6,449 bases of DNA, from contig JAADDU010000215.1 in assembly GCA_013153755.1 (NCBI GenBank), forward strand, positions 1-6,449, given 5' to 3'. Every line of letters starts with the position of its first letter. Within the stretch, counting starts at the first letter, position 1. The position numbers and the translations under genes were made by a program. This DNA is from Campylobacterota bacterium. GTDB taxonomy: Bacteria; Campylobacterota; Campylobacteria; Campylobacterales; Sulfurimonadaceae. This document shows positions 1 to 6,449 of the stretch, piece by piece. A model generated the notes under the pieces. That model did not search any database. It saw only the letters and a list, made by a program, of their open reading frames with translations, and was not told the DNA's origin.

Positions 1-1
1 A

Positions 2-1465
2 AATACTATAAAAAATATCATATTTTATAGAGCATGGGAAGATGAAAAAAGACTTTTAGAAGAAAAAATAAAAATACGAACAGAAGAATTAAATAAACAA
101 AAAGAAAGTTTTGAAGCTATCTATAATGGTAGTAAAGATGCAATAGCTATACTAGACATAAAGTCAAATTTTTTACAAGTAAACCGTGCATATACTGATA
201 TGACAGGTTTTACTAAAGAGGAACTACTAAAAACTTCATGCTTAGCATTAACAGCTAAAAAAGACCTAGAAGCATCTAAAAAAGCTATGTCAGAAGTTCT
301 AAAAGTTGGTTTTATAAAAAATTTTGAAAAAAGTTGCATCATAAAAGATGGTTTTATAGTCATTACAAATATGTCGATGTCCCTTTTAAAAAATCCAGAT
401 AGAATCCTCATAAGCATAAGAGATATAACCAAATTAAAACAAACTCAAAAAGCTCTTGAAATGCAAAAAATAAAAGCTGAAGATGCTACAAAAGCAAAAA
501 GTGAATTTTTAGCAAATATGTCACATGAGATAAGAACACCAATGAATGGTATCATAGGGATGGCTCACTTAGCATTATCTTCAAATTTAGATGAAAAACA
601 AAAAGAATATATCCAAAATATAAATAACTCTGCAAAATCTTTACTTGGAATTATAAATGATATACTTGATTATTCTAAAGCTGAAGCTGGAAAAATAATT
701 TTAGAAAAAGTAGATTTTGATTTAGTAGCCCTTATAGAAAGTGTCATAAATATGTTAAAAATTAAAGCAGATGAAAAAAACCTTAACATACTCATAAAGT
801 ATGAAAAAGATTTAGGTAGATACTTCTACGGAGATAGTCTAAGACTAAAACAAATTATCACTAATCTTTTATCAAATGCTATAAAATTCACAGATAAAGG
901 AAATATAGAGCTATCTGTTAAAATGATCTTAAAAGATAGATTTATATTTGAGGTAACAGACACAGGGATAGGTTTAACTAAAGATGAACAATCAAAACTT
1001 TTCAAGTCATTTTCTCAAGCAGATGGAAGTGTTACAAGAAAATATGGAGGAACAGGACTAGGTCTGAGTATTTCCAAACAACTTGTAGAGCTAATGGATG
1101 GTAGAATTTGGCTAGAGAGTGAGCTAGGAGTAGGTAGTAAATTTATATTTGAGATAACATTAGAATTAAAAGATGATATAATCAAAGATAAAGAGGTTTA
1201 TAGTCAAAATCATATAAAAAATATAAATCAAAAAACACTAAATATCTATAAAAAAACAATCTCAAAACAAATGTTAGAAAAACTTTTTTTAGATTTAGAG
1301 AATGCACTAAAGACTAAACGACCTAAAAAATGTGAAATAGCCATAAAAGAATTAGATATCTATCTTTTAGAAGAAAAAGATACAAAAATATTTAATAAAA
1401 TAAAAAAACATGTTAGTAGCTATAGATTTAAAGATGCTATAAAACTATTGCAAGAGAGGATATGA
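2..1465 (+). CDS. PAS-containing sensor histidine kinase, 5' end cut off by window edge
   Basis: The frame is open from the first bases, so the ATG at 200 is internal: it lies inside a PAS domain and the coding sequence starts outside the window. Visible are 487 codons. In order (numbered from the codon at position 2): a charged coiled coil at about 12-35, a PAS domain at about 36-148, a HisKA helix pair at about 160-231 with the phospho-accepting His at residue 175 (bases 524-526) in the motif SHEIRTP, and a HATPase_c domain at about 275-388. The ATPase has the N box (NLLSNA), G1 box (DTGIGL), F region (LFKSFSQAD) and G2 box (GGTGLGL), so it should be active. A helical tail of about 90 residues follows, without a receiver domain. 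The stop overlaps the next gene as ATGA, which suggests that the response regulator is its partner. The sensed signal and any membrane segments lie upstream. The class is certain; the input and exact partner are inferred. Confidence 0.95.
   Translation, partial: NTIKNIIFYRAWEDEKRLLEEKIKIRTEELNKQKESFEAIYNGSKDAIAILDIKSNFLQVNRAYTDMTGFTKEELLKTSCLALTAKKDLEASKKAMSEVLKVGFIKNFEKSCIIKDGFIVITNMSMSLLKNPDRILISIRDITKLKQTQKALEMQKIKAEDATKAKSEFLANMSHEIRTPMNGIIGMAHLALSSNLDEKQKEYIQNINNSAKSLLGIINDILDYSKAEAGKIILEKVDFDLVALIESVINMLKIKADEKNLNILIKYEKDLGRYFYGDSLRLKQIITNLLSNAIKFTDKGNIELSVKMILKDRFIFEVTDTGIGLTKDEQSKLFKSFSQADGSVTRKYGGTGLGLSISKQLVELMDGRIWLESELGVGSKFIFEITLELKDDIIKDKEVYSQNHIKNINQKTLNIYKKTISKQMLEKLFLDLENALKTKRPKKCEIAIKELDIYLLEEKDTKIFNKIKKHVSSYRFKDAIKLLQERI
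1453..1460 (+). promoter_or_regulatory. Ribosome binding site of the response regulator gene; bears on start choice
   Basis: The purine run AGAGAGGA lies inside the last codons of the kinase gene. Two in-frame ATG codons follow in tandem, at 1462 and 1465. The first is only 1 base from the run and the second is 4 bases away, so the second may be the main initiation codon. The protein differs by a single Met either way. Confidence 0.5.
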
Positions 1466-2346
1466 TGAAATATAAAGAAACTATTCTGATAGTTGATGAT
1501 ATTAAAACAAATATCGATATATTAGTAGAGCTACTTAGTAATGAGTATGATATAATCGTGGCTACTGATGGGCAGAGTGCATTAGAAATTATAAGTGAGG
1601 AACAACCTGATTTAATTTTACTAGATATTATGATGCCTGGAATGGATGGCTACAAAGTTTGTTCCACCATTAAAGCAAATGATAAAACCATGAAAACCCC
1701 TATCATATTTATCACTGCAAAAACTGATGGAGATTCCATAGAAAAAGCTTACAATGCAGGTGGAGATGATTATATAACTAAACCTTTTAAGCCTAAAGAA
1801 TTAAGAGTAAGAATAAAAACTCAATTAAAGATAAAAAACCTCATAAAACATTTAGAGTATATCGCATCTCATGACCAAATGACAGGGGTATATAACAGAA
1901 GAAAGTTTTTTGAGCTTGCAAATAAAAAGTTTCTTGAAGCACCTCAAAATTTATATGCCATCATCATAGATATAGATAAATTTAAAAATATAAATGATAC
2001 TTACGGGCATTATATAGGTGATAAAGTTATAAAATTAGTCTCAAAAACGATAAAAGAGCATATAGATAAAAATACCATCTTTGGCAGGATAGGAGGGGAA
2101 GAGTTTGCTATATTATGTAATGCCTCTTCTAAAGAAGAAGTTATAAAAAAAATCGAATATATAAGAAACACCATACAAAACTTGGAAATTTTAACCGAAG
2201 ATAATCAGGTAGTAAAATGTACAATCAGCGAAGGTATTGCAAAGGTAACAAAAGACACAAACACTTTAGATTTACTCCTAAAAGAAGCAGATGTAGCTCT
2301 TTATGAAGCAAAAGGCTCTGGTAGAAATAAAGTAATCTTTAGATGA
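1462..2346 (+). CDS. Response regulator with GGDEF output domain (probable diguanylate cyclase)
   Basis: This 294-residue protein joins a receiver domain (about 7-125) to a GGDEF domain (about 132-294), the PleD/WspR style of regulated cyclic-di-GMP synthase. The receiver has the acidic pair D12/D13, the phospho-acceptor D55 in LLDIMMPG, T85 and K107 in the KPF motif. The GGDEF domain opens with HDQMTGVYNRRKF, has the metal-binding region DIDKFKNINDTYGH (D170, N178, D179) and the signature GGEEF at 211-215, so it should convert two GTP to cyclic di-GMP. The product-inhibition site RxxD normally found just before the signature is absent (DKNT at 202-205). No EAL or HD-GYP domain is present. 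The gene overlaps the kinase gene by 4 bp and is probably co-transcribed and activated by that kinase. Its last 8 bases overlap the end of queA on the other strand. Confidence 0.95.
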   Translation: MMKYKETILIVDDIKTNIDILVELLSNEYDIIVATDGQSALEIISEEQPDLILLDIMMPGMDGYKVCSTIKANDKTMKTPIIFITAKTDGDSIEKAYNAGGDDYITKPFKPKELRVRIKTQLKIKNLIKHLEYIASHDQMTGVYNRRKFFELANKKFLEAPQNLYAIIIDIDKFKNINDTYGHYIGDKVIKLVSKTIKEHIDKNTIFGRIGGEEFAILCNASSKEEVIKKIEYIRNTIQNLEILTEDNQVVKCTISEGIAKVTKDTNTLDLLLKEADVALYEAKGSGRNKVIFR

Positions 2347-3367
2347 TGAGCATAGCATCGCCATAAGAGTAAAATCTGTACCCTTTTTTTATGGCAAACT
2401 CATAAAGCTCTTGTGTTTTTTCTAACCCTACAAAAGATGCTACTAACATTAAAAGTGTAGATTTAGGTAGATGAAAGTTTGTAAGAAGATGCCCTACTCT
2501 AATGGGTTTGTTGTTTGGATGCAAAAACAGATTTGCTTCCCCTTTTTGAATTTTACCATGCTTTGCATAAAACTCTATAGTCCTTGTTGAAGTTGTACCT
2601 ATGCTTAAAATCGGAATCTCTGCATCTAAGAGTTTTTTTGCTTCATCTGAAATCTCATAATACTCTGAGTGCATGGGATGTTTTAGTATCTCTTTGCTCT
2701 CAACAGGTTTAAAAGTACCACTTCCTACATGTAAAGTCACAAAGGCATGTTTATGATTTTTACATACTCTTTGATGTTGCTCTTGTGTAAAATGCAAGGA
2801 TGCAGTTGGAGCAGCTACAGCACCCTCAGATGATGCAAAAACACTTTGATACTCATTAGCATCTTCATCAGTATCTTTTCTTTGTATATAAGGAGGAAGT
2901 GGGATATGCCCTATCTTATCTATGATGGGCAACACATCTTCAAATCTTAACTTCTTATCTAATTTAAAAAAGTTTACTACCCTGCTTCCATCTTCATTTA
3001 TCTCTTTTACAACTGCTACTAAATCCTCATCAAAAAAGATTTTAGTTTCTACTTTTACTTTTCCCCTAATATATACATTTACAGCATACGCATCTAAAGC
3101 TCTATTTATAAGCAGTTCTATCTTTCCACCACTTTGTTTTTTACCATATAGTCTAGCTTTTATCACTTTTGTATCGTTAAAAATGATAGCACAATCTTTT
3201 GGTATATAGTTTTCAAACTCATAAAAATAAGTATCTATAATTTCACCAGTTTTACGGTTATAAACGAGTAGTTTCGCATTGTCTCTTGGGGAAGCTGGAT
3301 GGGTAGCTATGAGTTCACTTGGAAGTGTAAAATCATAGCTAGAAGTTAAAAATTCTTTGTTATTCAC
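2339..3367 (-). CDS. queA: S-adenosylmethionine:tRNA ribosyltransferase-isomerase
   Basis: QueA transfers and isomerises the ribosyl part of S-adenosylmethionine onto 7-aminomethyl-7-deazaguanine in tRNA, giving epoxyqueuosine at wobble position 34; this is a cytoplasmic step of queuosine synthesis. The 342-residue protein is full length for the family (E. coli about 356). Family motifs are present in order: the N-terminal DFTLPSELIA, FNDTKVIKARL at about 63-73, SGGKIELL at 79-86, IGHIPLPPYI at 152-161, GAVAAPTASLHF at 182-193, LHVGSGTFKPV at 212-222, MHSEYYEI at 232-239, TNFHLPKSTLLMLV at 296-309 and RFYSYGDAML at 331-340. The start is GTG, placed inside the last codons of tatC (8-bp overlap); no ATG lies near the conserved N-terminus and only weak purine-rich sequence precedes it, so translation probably depends on coupling to tatC. 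It is the last gene of the tatB-tatC-queA unit. Confidence 0.97.
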   Translation of the reverse strand: MNNKEFLTSSYDFTLPSELIATHPASPRDNAKLLVYNRKTGEIIDTYFYEFENYIPKDCAIIFNDTKVIKARLYGKKQSGGKIELLINRALDAYAVNVYIRGKVKVETKIFFDEDLVAVVKEINEDGSRVVNFFKLDKKLRFEDVLPIIDKIGHIPLPPYIQRKDTDEDANEYQSVFASSEGAVAAPTASLHFTQEQHQRVCKNHKHAFVTLHVGSGTFKPVESKEILKHPMHSEYYEISDEAKKLLDAEIPILSIGTTSTRTIEFYAKHGKIQKGEANLFLHPNNKPIRVGHLLTNFHLPKSTLLMLVASFVGLEKTQELYEFAIKKGYRFYSYGDAMLII

Positions 3368-4160
3368 TCTTTTTCTCTACAGATAAGGCAACTTCACTTT
3401 CCTCTTCTTCGTCTTCATCCTCTTTTGAAGCAGGATTTACAGCTTTTACAATAAGGATAGAAACACCATATAGGATGATAAGTGGTCCAGCCATAAGAAG
3501 CTGAGTTAAAACATCTGGAGGTGTAAGTAGTGCTGCTACTATAAAGATAATGATGATAGCATACTTAAAAAATTCTGCCATTTGTTTATCATTTACCATA
3601 CCTAAAAGTGCTAAAAAGTAGGCAAATATAGGAAGCTCAAAAGCTATACCAAAACCAAACATGATTTTTGTAAAAAAGCCCACATAATCTTCTATGTTTA
3701 TAAGTGGAGTAAACTTAAAACTACCAAATGTTATGAGAAAATCAAATCCAAAAGGTGTTACAATATAGTAAGCAAAGGCAACACCAACTAAAAACATGGT
3801 TGTTCCACCCACTATAAAAGGGATAATCATTTTCTTTTCATTATCGTATAAACCAGGTGCTATAAAAAGCCATATTTGAGCTAAGATTATAGGTAAAGCC
3901 CCAACTATAGCAGCAAAAAATGCAACTTTTAGAGCAACAAAAAATGCCCCACCCACTTGGGAAGTTGTAATCATACCATCAGCTGCATGAACAGATTTTT
4001 TACCAACATCTATAAGTGCTGTATTTAGTGGCTCAACCATCCAGTTTAGTATAGGTTCATGAAAATAAAACATAACAAAAAACATAACAGCAAGGCTACC
4101 AGCAGATATACCAAGTCTTTTTCTTAGTTCAACTAAGTGTGGTCTTAACTCTTCAAACAT
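3360..4160 (-). CDS. tatC: Sec-independent (twin-arginine) translocase subunit TatC
   Basis: TatC is the multi-spanning inner-membrane core of the twin-arginine pathway; with TatB it binds the RR signal peptide of folded, often cofactor-containing, exported proteins. The 266-residue protein shows six hydrophobic segments (roughly 18-38, 72-97, 110-133, 158-182, 196-214 and 218-239). Family marks are the N-terminal HLVELRKRL, the first cytoplasmic loop motif FIAPGLYDNEKK (99-110, with Glu108 in the place of the signal-peptide-binding Glu of E. coli TatC), FGIAFELP with Glu175, and LTPPDVLTQ at 212-220. The C-terminus from 245 is a very acidic tail (EDEDEEEESE) that is not part of the conserved fold. 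The ATG lies within the end of tatB, with an 8-bp overlap, so the two subunits are translationally coupled. The 3' end overlaps the queA start. Confidence 0.98.
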   Translation of the reverse strand: MFEELRPHLVELRKRLGISAGSLAVMFFVMFYFHEPILNWMVEPLNTALIDVGKKSVHAADGMITTSQVGGAFFVALKVAFFAAIVGALPIILAQIWLFIAPGLYDNEKKMIIPFIVGGTTMFLVGVAFAYYIVTPFGFDFLITFGSFKFTPLINIEDYVGFFTKIMFGFGIAFELPIFAYFLALLGMVNDKQMAEFFKYAIIIIFIVAALLTPPDVLTQLLMAGPLIILYGVSILIVKAVNPASKEDEDEEEESEVALSVEKKSE

Positions 4161-4539
4161 CTACACTCTCTTCTTTTTTATCAAAAGTTACTTTTTCTTC
4201 TTTAGGCTCAACTTTTTTCTTCTCTTTTATCTCTTCTTCTGCTTCTAAAAAATCATCATTTAAGTTTGTAAGTGAAGCACCTATAGAACCTATATCTGTA
4301 GCTTTTTTAACATCATCACTAGCTTTAAGTAACTCTTTTTTATACGCTAATGCTTCCTCTTTTATATCTGCAACATGCATCTCTTGTTCTAGGGAATCTT
4401 TTACACTTCCCACAGTTCTTTTTACATTTCTAAAAAATTTAGCCACCTCTACCATAGCAGTTGGTAGTTTATCTGGACCAAGAAAGAGGATGGCAATAAC
4501 AGCAATAATTAGTATCTCAGTAAAACCCATACCAAACAT
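4153..4539 (-). CDS. tatB: Sec-independent (twin-arginine) translocase subunit TatB
   Basis: This 128-residue protein has the TatA/B plan: one N-terminal membrane helix (about 5-20), the hinge GPDKLP (21-26), an amphipathic helix (about 27-50), and a long charged Lys/Glu-rich tail. I call TatB rather than TatA because of Glu8 in the start MFGMGFTEIL, the length, and the position directly before tatC. TatB pairs with TatC to receive the RR signal peptide before TatA is recruited. No tatA lies in the window; in Campylobacterota it is usually elsewhere on the chromosome (from family knowledge). The ATG at 4539 is supported by a GAAGG ribosome binding site 6 bases upstream. The stop overlaps the tatC start by 8 bp. 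As first gene of the tatB-tatC-queA unit it follows a gap with candidate promoter elements. Confidence 0.94.
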   Translation of the reverse strand: MFGMGFTEILIIAVIAILFLGPDKLPTAMVEVAKFFRNVKRTVGSVKDSLEQEMHVADIKEEALAYKKELLKASDDVKKATDIGSIGASLTNLNDDFLEAEEEIKEKKKVEPKEEKVTFDKKEESVDV

Positions 4540-4545
4540 ATCAAA

Positions 4546-4550
4546 CCTTC
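4546..4550 (-). promoter_or_regulatory. Ribosome binding site of tatB
   Basis: Read on the - strand this is GAAGG, 6 bases before the ATG at 4539. It is the best ribosome binding site of the three-gene operon and fixes the tatB start. Confidence 0.75.
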
Positions 4551-4553
4551 AAA

Positions 4554-4574
4554 ATTATAATTAGTGTGATTTTA
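4554..4574 (-). promoter_or_regulatory. Candidate promoter (-10 boxes) of the tatB-tatC-queA operon
   Basis: On the - strand two -10-like hexamers occur: TAAAAT at 4574-4569 and a perfect TATAAT at 4559-4554. Neither has a convincing TTGACA-like -35 at 17 bp, but promoters of the Campylobacterota housekeeping sigma factor are known to depend mainly on the -10 box in AT-rich DNA. The upstream box would give a leader of roughly 20-25 bases containing the GAAGG site. The downstream, better-matching box would start transcription inside or next to that site and give an almost leaderless message. Such hexamers are frequent by chance in AT-rich DNA, so this stays tentative. Confidence 0.35.
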
Positions 4575-4607
4575 GCTAAAGAATGATTAAAATATCTTCA
4601 AGTATTT

Positions 4608-4667
4608 AAAAAAAGAAAACTTATACCTTAACTTTAGTACTTTTAAGAATATAAATTAAGTTTTCTT
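4608..4667 (-). terminator. Probable intrinsic terminator after murI
   Basis: An 11-bp perfect inverted repeat (AAGAAAACTTA, arms 4613-4623 and 4657-4667) encloses a 33-base loop. The loop can itself fold through CTTAA (4627-4631) with TTAAG (4643-4647). On the - strand the distal arm runs straight into five further Ts (4612-4608), the arrangement of a Rho-independent terminator, beginning 4 bases after the murI stop codon. Only two pairs of the stem are G-C and the loop is long, so it may be weak. It would separate murI from the tatB operon. Confidence 0.55.
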
Positions 4668-4671
4668 ATCT

Positions 4672-5415
4672 TTATAACCCCAACCACTTCTTAGCAACTT
4701 CTTTAAGTGCATCTGGATTTTCAGAAGCAAAAAACTTTAGTTTTGGATTTTTATAGTTATGCTCAAAGTTAAATTTTTGCTCAAGAGATTCTACTATAGC
4801 ATCTCCGGAATGGATTATAATGGGTTCATTACTAAAAAAGTCACTTATAGCTTCTTCTATAAGTGGAAAGTGGGTACATCCTAAGATAATAGCATCTGGC
4901 TTTTGTAACCCTTTAAAATAGTGCAAAAGTACTGCATCTAAAACCTCTCCACTGTATATTTCCTCTTCTACAAGTGGTACAAACAGACCAGTTGCTTTTG
5001 ATTCTAAGTTATTAAAACCCTTTTGTTTTAGTGCATCTTTATAAGCTTTTGAATTTATAGTTGCTTTTGTTCCAAGTATAAGTATATTTGAATCTTTATC
5101 ATCAAGTTTGTTTGCAGTTGCAAGTACACCTGCATCTACCACTCCCATAACAGGACAAGATGAACTCTCTTGCATCTCTTCAAGTGCATAAGCACTAACA
5201 GTATTACAAGCTACTATGATAAGGTCAAGCTCGAAGTTTTTGAAAAACTCTACTGCTTCTATAGCATAACGGATGATGGTGTTTTTGTCTTTTATACCAT
5301 AAGGAACTCTCGCAGTATCTCCAAAGTAGATAATCTCTTCAAAAAGTTGATGCTCTAGCAAGGATTTAACAACACTTAAACCACCTATACCACTATCAAA
5401 AACACCAACTTTCAT
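4672..5415 (-). CDS. murI: Glutamate racemase
   Basis: MurI interconverts L- and D-glutamate in the cytoplasm without a cofactor and supplies D-Glu for peptidoglycan stem peptides. The 247-residue protein matches the family length and closely resembles the Helicobacter-type enzyme. Visible marks are FDSGIGGLSV at 6-15 with Asp7 and Ser8, YFGDTARVPYG at 30-40, the first catalytic cysteine Cys70 in VACNT, Glu150 in PLVEEE, and the second catalytic cysteine Cys180 in LGCTHFPL with His182 beside it. All expected catalytic residues are present. The ATG at 5415 is supported by AAGGAG 6 bases upstream. The gene lies 86 bases after rho on the same strand. No intrinsic terminator is seen between them, so read-through from rho is likely; a probable terminator follows the gene. 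Confidence 0.97.
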   Translation of the reverse strand: MKVGVFDSGIGGLSVVKSLLEHQLFEEIIYFGDTARVPYGIKDKNTIIRYAIEAVEFFKNFELDLIIVACNTVSAYALEEMQESSSCPVMGVVDAGVLATANKLDDKDSNILILGTKATINSKAYKDALKQKGFNNLESKATGLFVPLVEEEIYSGEVLDAVLLHYFKGLQKPDAIILGCTHFPLIEEAISDFFSNEPIIIHSGDAIVESLEQKFNFEHNYKNPKLKFFASENPDALKEVAKKWLGL

Positions 5416-5421
5416 ATTATT

Positions 5422-5427
5422 CTCCTT
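5422..5427 (-). promoter_or_regulatory. Ribosome binding site of murI
   Basis: On the - strand this reads AAGGAG, 6 bases (AATAAT) before the ATG of murI. It is the strongest match to the anti-Shine-Dalgarno sequence in the window. It begins two bases after the arm of a perfect 8-bp hairpin, so that hairpin should leave it accessible. Confidence 0.85.
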
Positions 5428-5429
5428 TA

Positions 5430-5450
5430 TCTAGGAAGTAAATTCCTAGA
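5430..5450. repeat. Perfect 8-bp hairpin just upstream of the murI ribosome binding site
   Basis: TCTAGGAA (5430-5437) and TTCCTAGA (5443-5450) are perfectly complementary with a 5-base loop. No T run follows in either direction, so it does not look like an intrinsic terminator. It could be an mRNA processing or stability element, a protein-binding palindrome, or part of a dispersed repeat. Confidence 0.7.
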
Positions 5451-5495
5451 CAAATTCCTCTCACTAAAGCTTCGTCTAGCGACGAGAAAAATTTC
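5430..5495. repeat. Composite palindromic intergenic element between rho and murI
   Basis: Besides the 8-bp hairpin at 5430-5450, this stretch contains a second hairpin with 5-bp arms and a 4-base loop (TCGTC 5472-5476, GACGA 5481-5485). It also has a direct repeat AAATTCCT at 5440-5447 and 5452-5459 (period 12), and CTAGAC (5446-5451) mirrored by GTCTAG (5474-5479). An imperfect inverted match joins 5452-5462 with 5485-5495 (9 of 11 positions). The part around 5461-5486 looks richer in G and C than its AT-rich surroundings. The density of overlapping symmetry in 66 bases suggests a REP-like or small non-autonomous repeat, but copy number in the genome cannot be seen from here. Confidence 0.45.
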
Positions 5496-5501
5496 ATTTT
5501 A

Positions 5502-6449
5502 TTAATTTGTATTCATACTTTCTAAAAATTCTGCATTTGTCTCTTTTTTACCCATTGTTGAATAGATAAATTTAAGAGCTTCCACTTCATTGTCTTGTTT
5601 ATGAAGCATTTGACGGAGTATAAACACTTTTTGAAGAACTTCTGGACCGATAAGAAGTTCATCTTTTCTTGTACCAGATTTAAGTATGTCGATAGCTGGA
5701 AATATACGTCTATCTGCGATTTTTCTATCAAGAACAACTTCCATATTACCAGTACCTTTAAACTCTTCAAAGATAACTTCATCCATACGGCTACCAGTAT
5801 CAACTAGTGCAGTTGCAATGATGGTTAAACTTCCACCATTTTCTATGTTTCTAGCAGCTCCAAAGAATCTTTTTGGTTTATGAAGAGCATTTGCATCCAC
5901 ACCACCACTTAAAACTTTACCACTTGATGGTGTAACAGTATTGTAAGCACGAGCAAGACGGGTGATAGAGTCAAGAAGTATAACAACATCTCTTCCAAGC
6001 TCAACGCGTCTTTTTGCTTTTTCTATAACCATCTCAGCTACTTTTACATGGTTTTTAGCAGGCATATCAAAAGTTGAGCTATAAACTTCCCCTTTTACAC
6101 TTCTTTCCATGTCTGTAACCTCTTCAGGTCTCTCATCTACAAGTAAAACCATCAAATCTATCTCTGCATGATTTGCAGTAATCCCGTGAGCTATCTCTTT
6201 TAAAAGCTCAGTTTTACCACTTCTAGGGGGTGCAACTATAAGTCCCCTTTGCCCCTTACCTATAGGGGAGAAAAGGTCCATCATCCTACCAGTTATCCCT
6301 TTTTCTCTGTACTCTAATTTTATCTGATCGAGAGGGTAAAGTGGTGTAAGGTTTTCAAAGAGTGGTCTTTTTTTACTCTCTTCTGGTGGGAGTGAGTTTA
6401 CTGCTTCTATCTTTATAAGTGCATAATATCTTTCTTGATCTTTTGGTGG
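5502..6449 (-). CDS. rho: Transcription termination factor Rho, 5' end cut off by window edge
   Basis: The frame is open to the right edge, so the ATG at 6284 is internal and the start lies outside the window. The visible 315 residues are the end of the RNA-binding region and the whole RecA-like ATPase. Landmarks (numbered from the codon at 6449) are [11 protein letters not shown] at 29-39, [20 protein letters not shown] at 61-80 (Walker A at the end), [13 protein letters not shown] at 103-115, Walker [14 protein letters not shown] ending near 167, the Q loop [14 protein letters not shown] at 176-189, and the R loop GTGNME at 232-237. Rho is a hexameric helicase that loads on unstructured C-rich RNA and ends transcription. 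The Walker A has Arg-Ser where E. coli has Lys-Ala, a common variant outside enterobacteria. murI follows on the same strand after an 85-base gap. Confidence 0.98.
   Translation of the reverse strand, partial: PPKDQERYYALIKIEAVNSLPPEESKKRPLFENLTPLYPLDQIKLEYREKGITGRMMDLFSPIGKGQRGLIVAPPRSGKTELLKEIAHGITANHAEIDLMVLLVDERPEEVTDMERSVKGEVYSSTFDMPAKNHVKVAEMVIEKAKRRVELGRDVVILLDSITRLARAYNTVTPSSGKVLSGGVDANALHKPKRFFGAARNIENGGSLTIIATALVDTGSRMDEVIFEEFKGTGNMEVVLDRKIADRRIFPAIDILKSGTRKDELLIGPEVLQKVFILRQMLHKQDNEVEALKFIYSTMGKKETNAEFLESMNTN

Noticed and set aside
200..202. ATG at 200 as the true start of the kinase
   Set aside because: The same frame is open to the window edge and encodes a coiled coil and the first half of a PAS domain before this codon.
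121..432. Open frame of 103 codons on the - strand
   Set aside because: It lies wholly opposite the PAS domain coding region of the kinase and its translation resembles no known family; it is a shadow frame.
2384..2390. T run on the + strand just after the regulator gene, as a terminator
   Set aside because: No stable hairpin directly precedes it, and it lies within the conserved queA C-terminal coding region.
2922..3209. Open frame of 95 codons on the + strand inside queA
   Set aside because: queA is conserved along its full length on the other strand; the Ser/Phe-rich translation is typical of an antisense shadow.
4153..4539. TatA instead of TatB
   Set aside because: Glu8, the length of 128 residues and the place directly before tatC fit TatB better; TatA is usually shorter.
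4139..4564. Open frame of 141 codons on the + strand opposite tatB
   Set aside because: It is the complement of the Lys/Glu-rich TatB tail, which yields Ser/Phe-rich shadow translations; no ribosome binding site or family features.
5522..5883. Several short open frames on both strands within rho
   Set aside because: All are out of frame with the strongly conserved Rho ATPase domain, which explains this DNA fully.
6282..6284. ATG at 6284 as the true start of rho
   Set aside because: The 55 codons upstream in frame match the conserved Rho region before the ATPase domain, including [11 protein letters not shown].

Overview
The window is AT-rich and carries conserved bacterial core genes. The tail-to-head order tatB-tatC-queA, a rho-murI neighbour pair, and the style of the proteins (short TatB, Helicobacter-like MurI, Lys/Ile/Asn-rich composition) point to Campylobacterota (epsilonproteobacteria), probably a free-living Sulfurimonas- or Arcobacter-like lineage. 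That assignment is inference from synteny and composition as I remember them; no search was run.

Layout: positions 2-2346 (+ strand) hold a signalling pair. The first gene is a histidine kinase cut off by the left edge (coiled coil, PAS, HisKA, HATPase, helical tail). It overlaps by 4 bp a response regulator with a GGDEF output domain. The kinase probably phosphorylates the regulator and so controls cyclic-di-GMP synthesis. All remaining genes are on the - strand. Reading right to left they are rho (cut by the right edge), murI, tatB, tatC and queA. tatB/tatC and tatC/queA overlap by 8 bp each, so these three are almost certainly one translationally coupled operon. The queA 3' end also overlaps the regulator gene by 8 bp tail to tail, leaving no space for a terminator between the two convergent units.

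Non-coding DNA is limited to two short gaps. The 85-bp rho-murI gap (5416-5501) holds palindromes and a short direct repeat and looks like an intergenic repeat element; the murI ribosome binding site lies next to it. The 132-bp murI-tatB gap (4540-4671) holds a long AT-rich hairpin followed by a T run, a probable murI terminator, and then candidate -10 boxes and a good ribosome binding site for tatB. No gene-free stretch exceeds 300 bases. I see no RNA gene, mobile element, CRISPR array or phage gene.

Functionally the - strand genes are unrelated housekeeping functions: transcription termination (Rho), D-glutamate supply for peptidoglycan (MurI), export of folded proteins (TatB and TatC; TatA is not in the window) and tRNA queuosine modification (QueA). 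I do not find a convincing undescribed system. The points most worth a second look are the rho-murI palindromic element, the missing product-inhibition site in the GGDEF protein, and the kinase that keeps a hybrid-kinase-like tail but shows no receiver domain.
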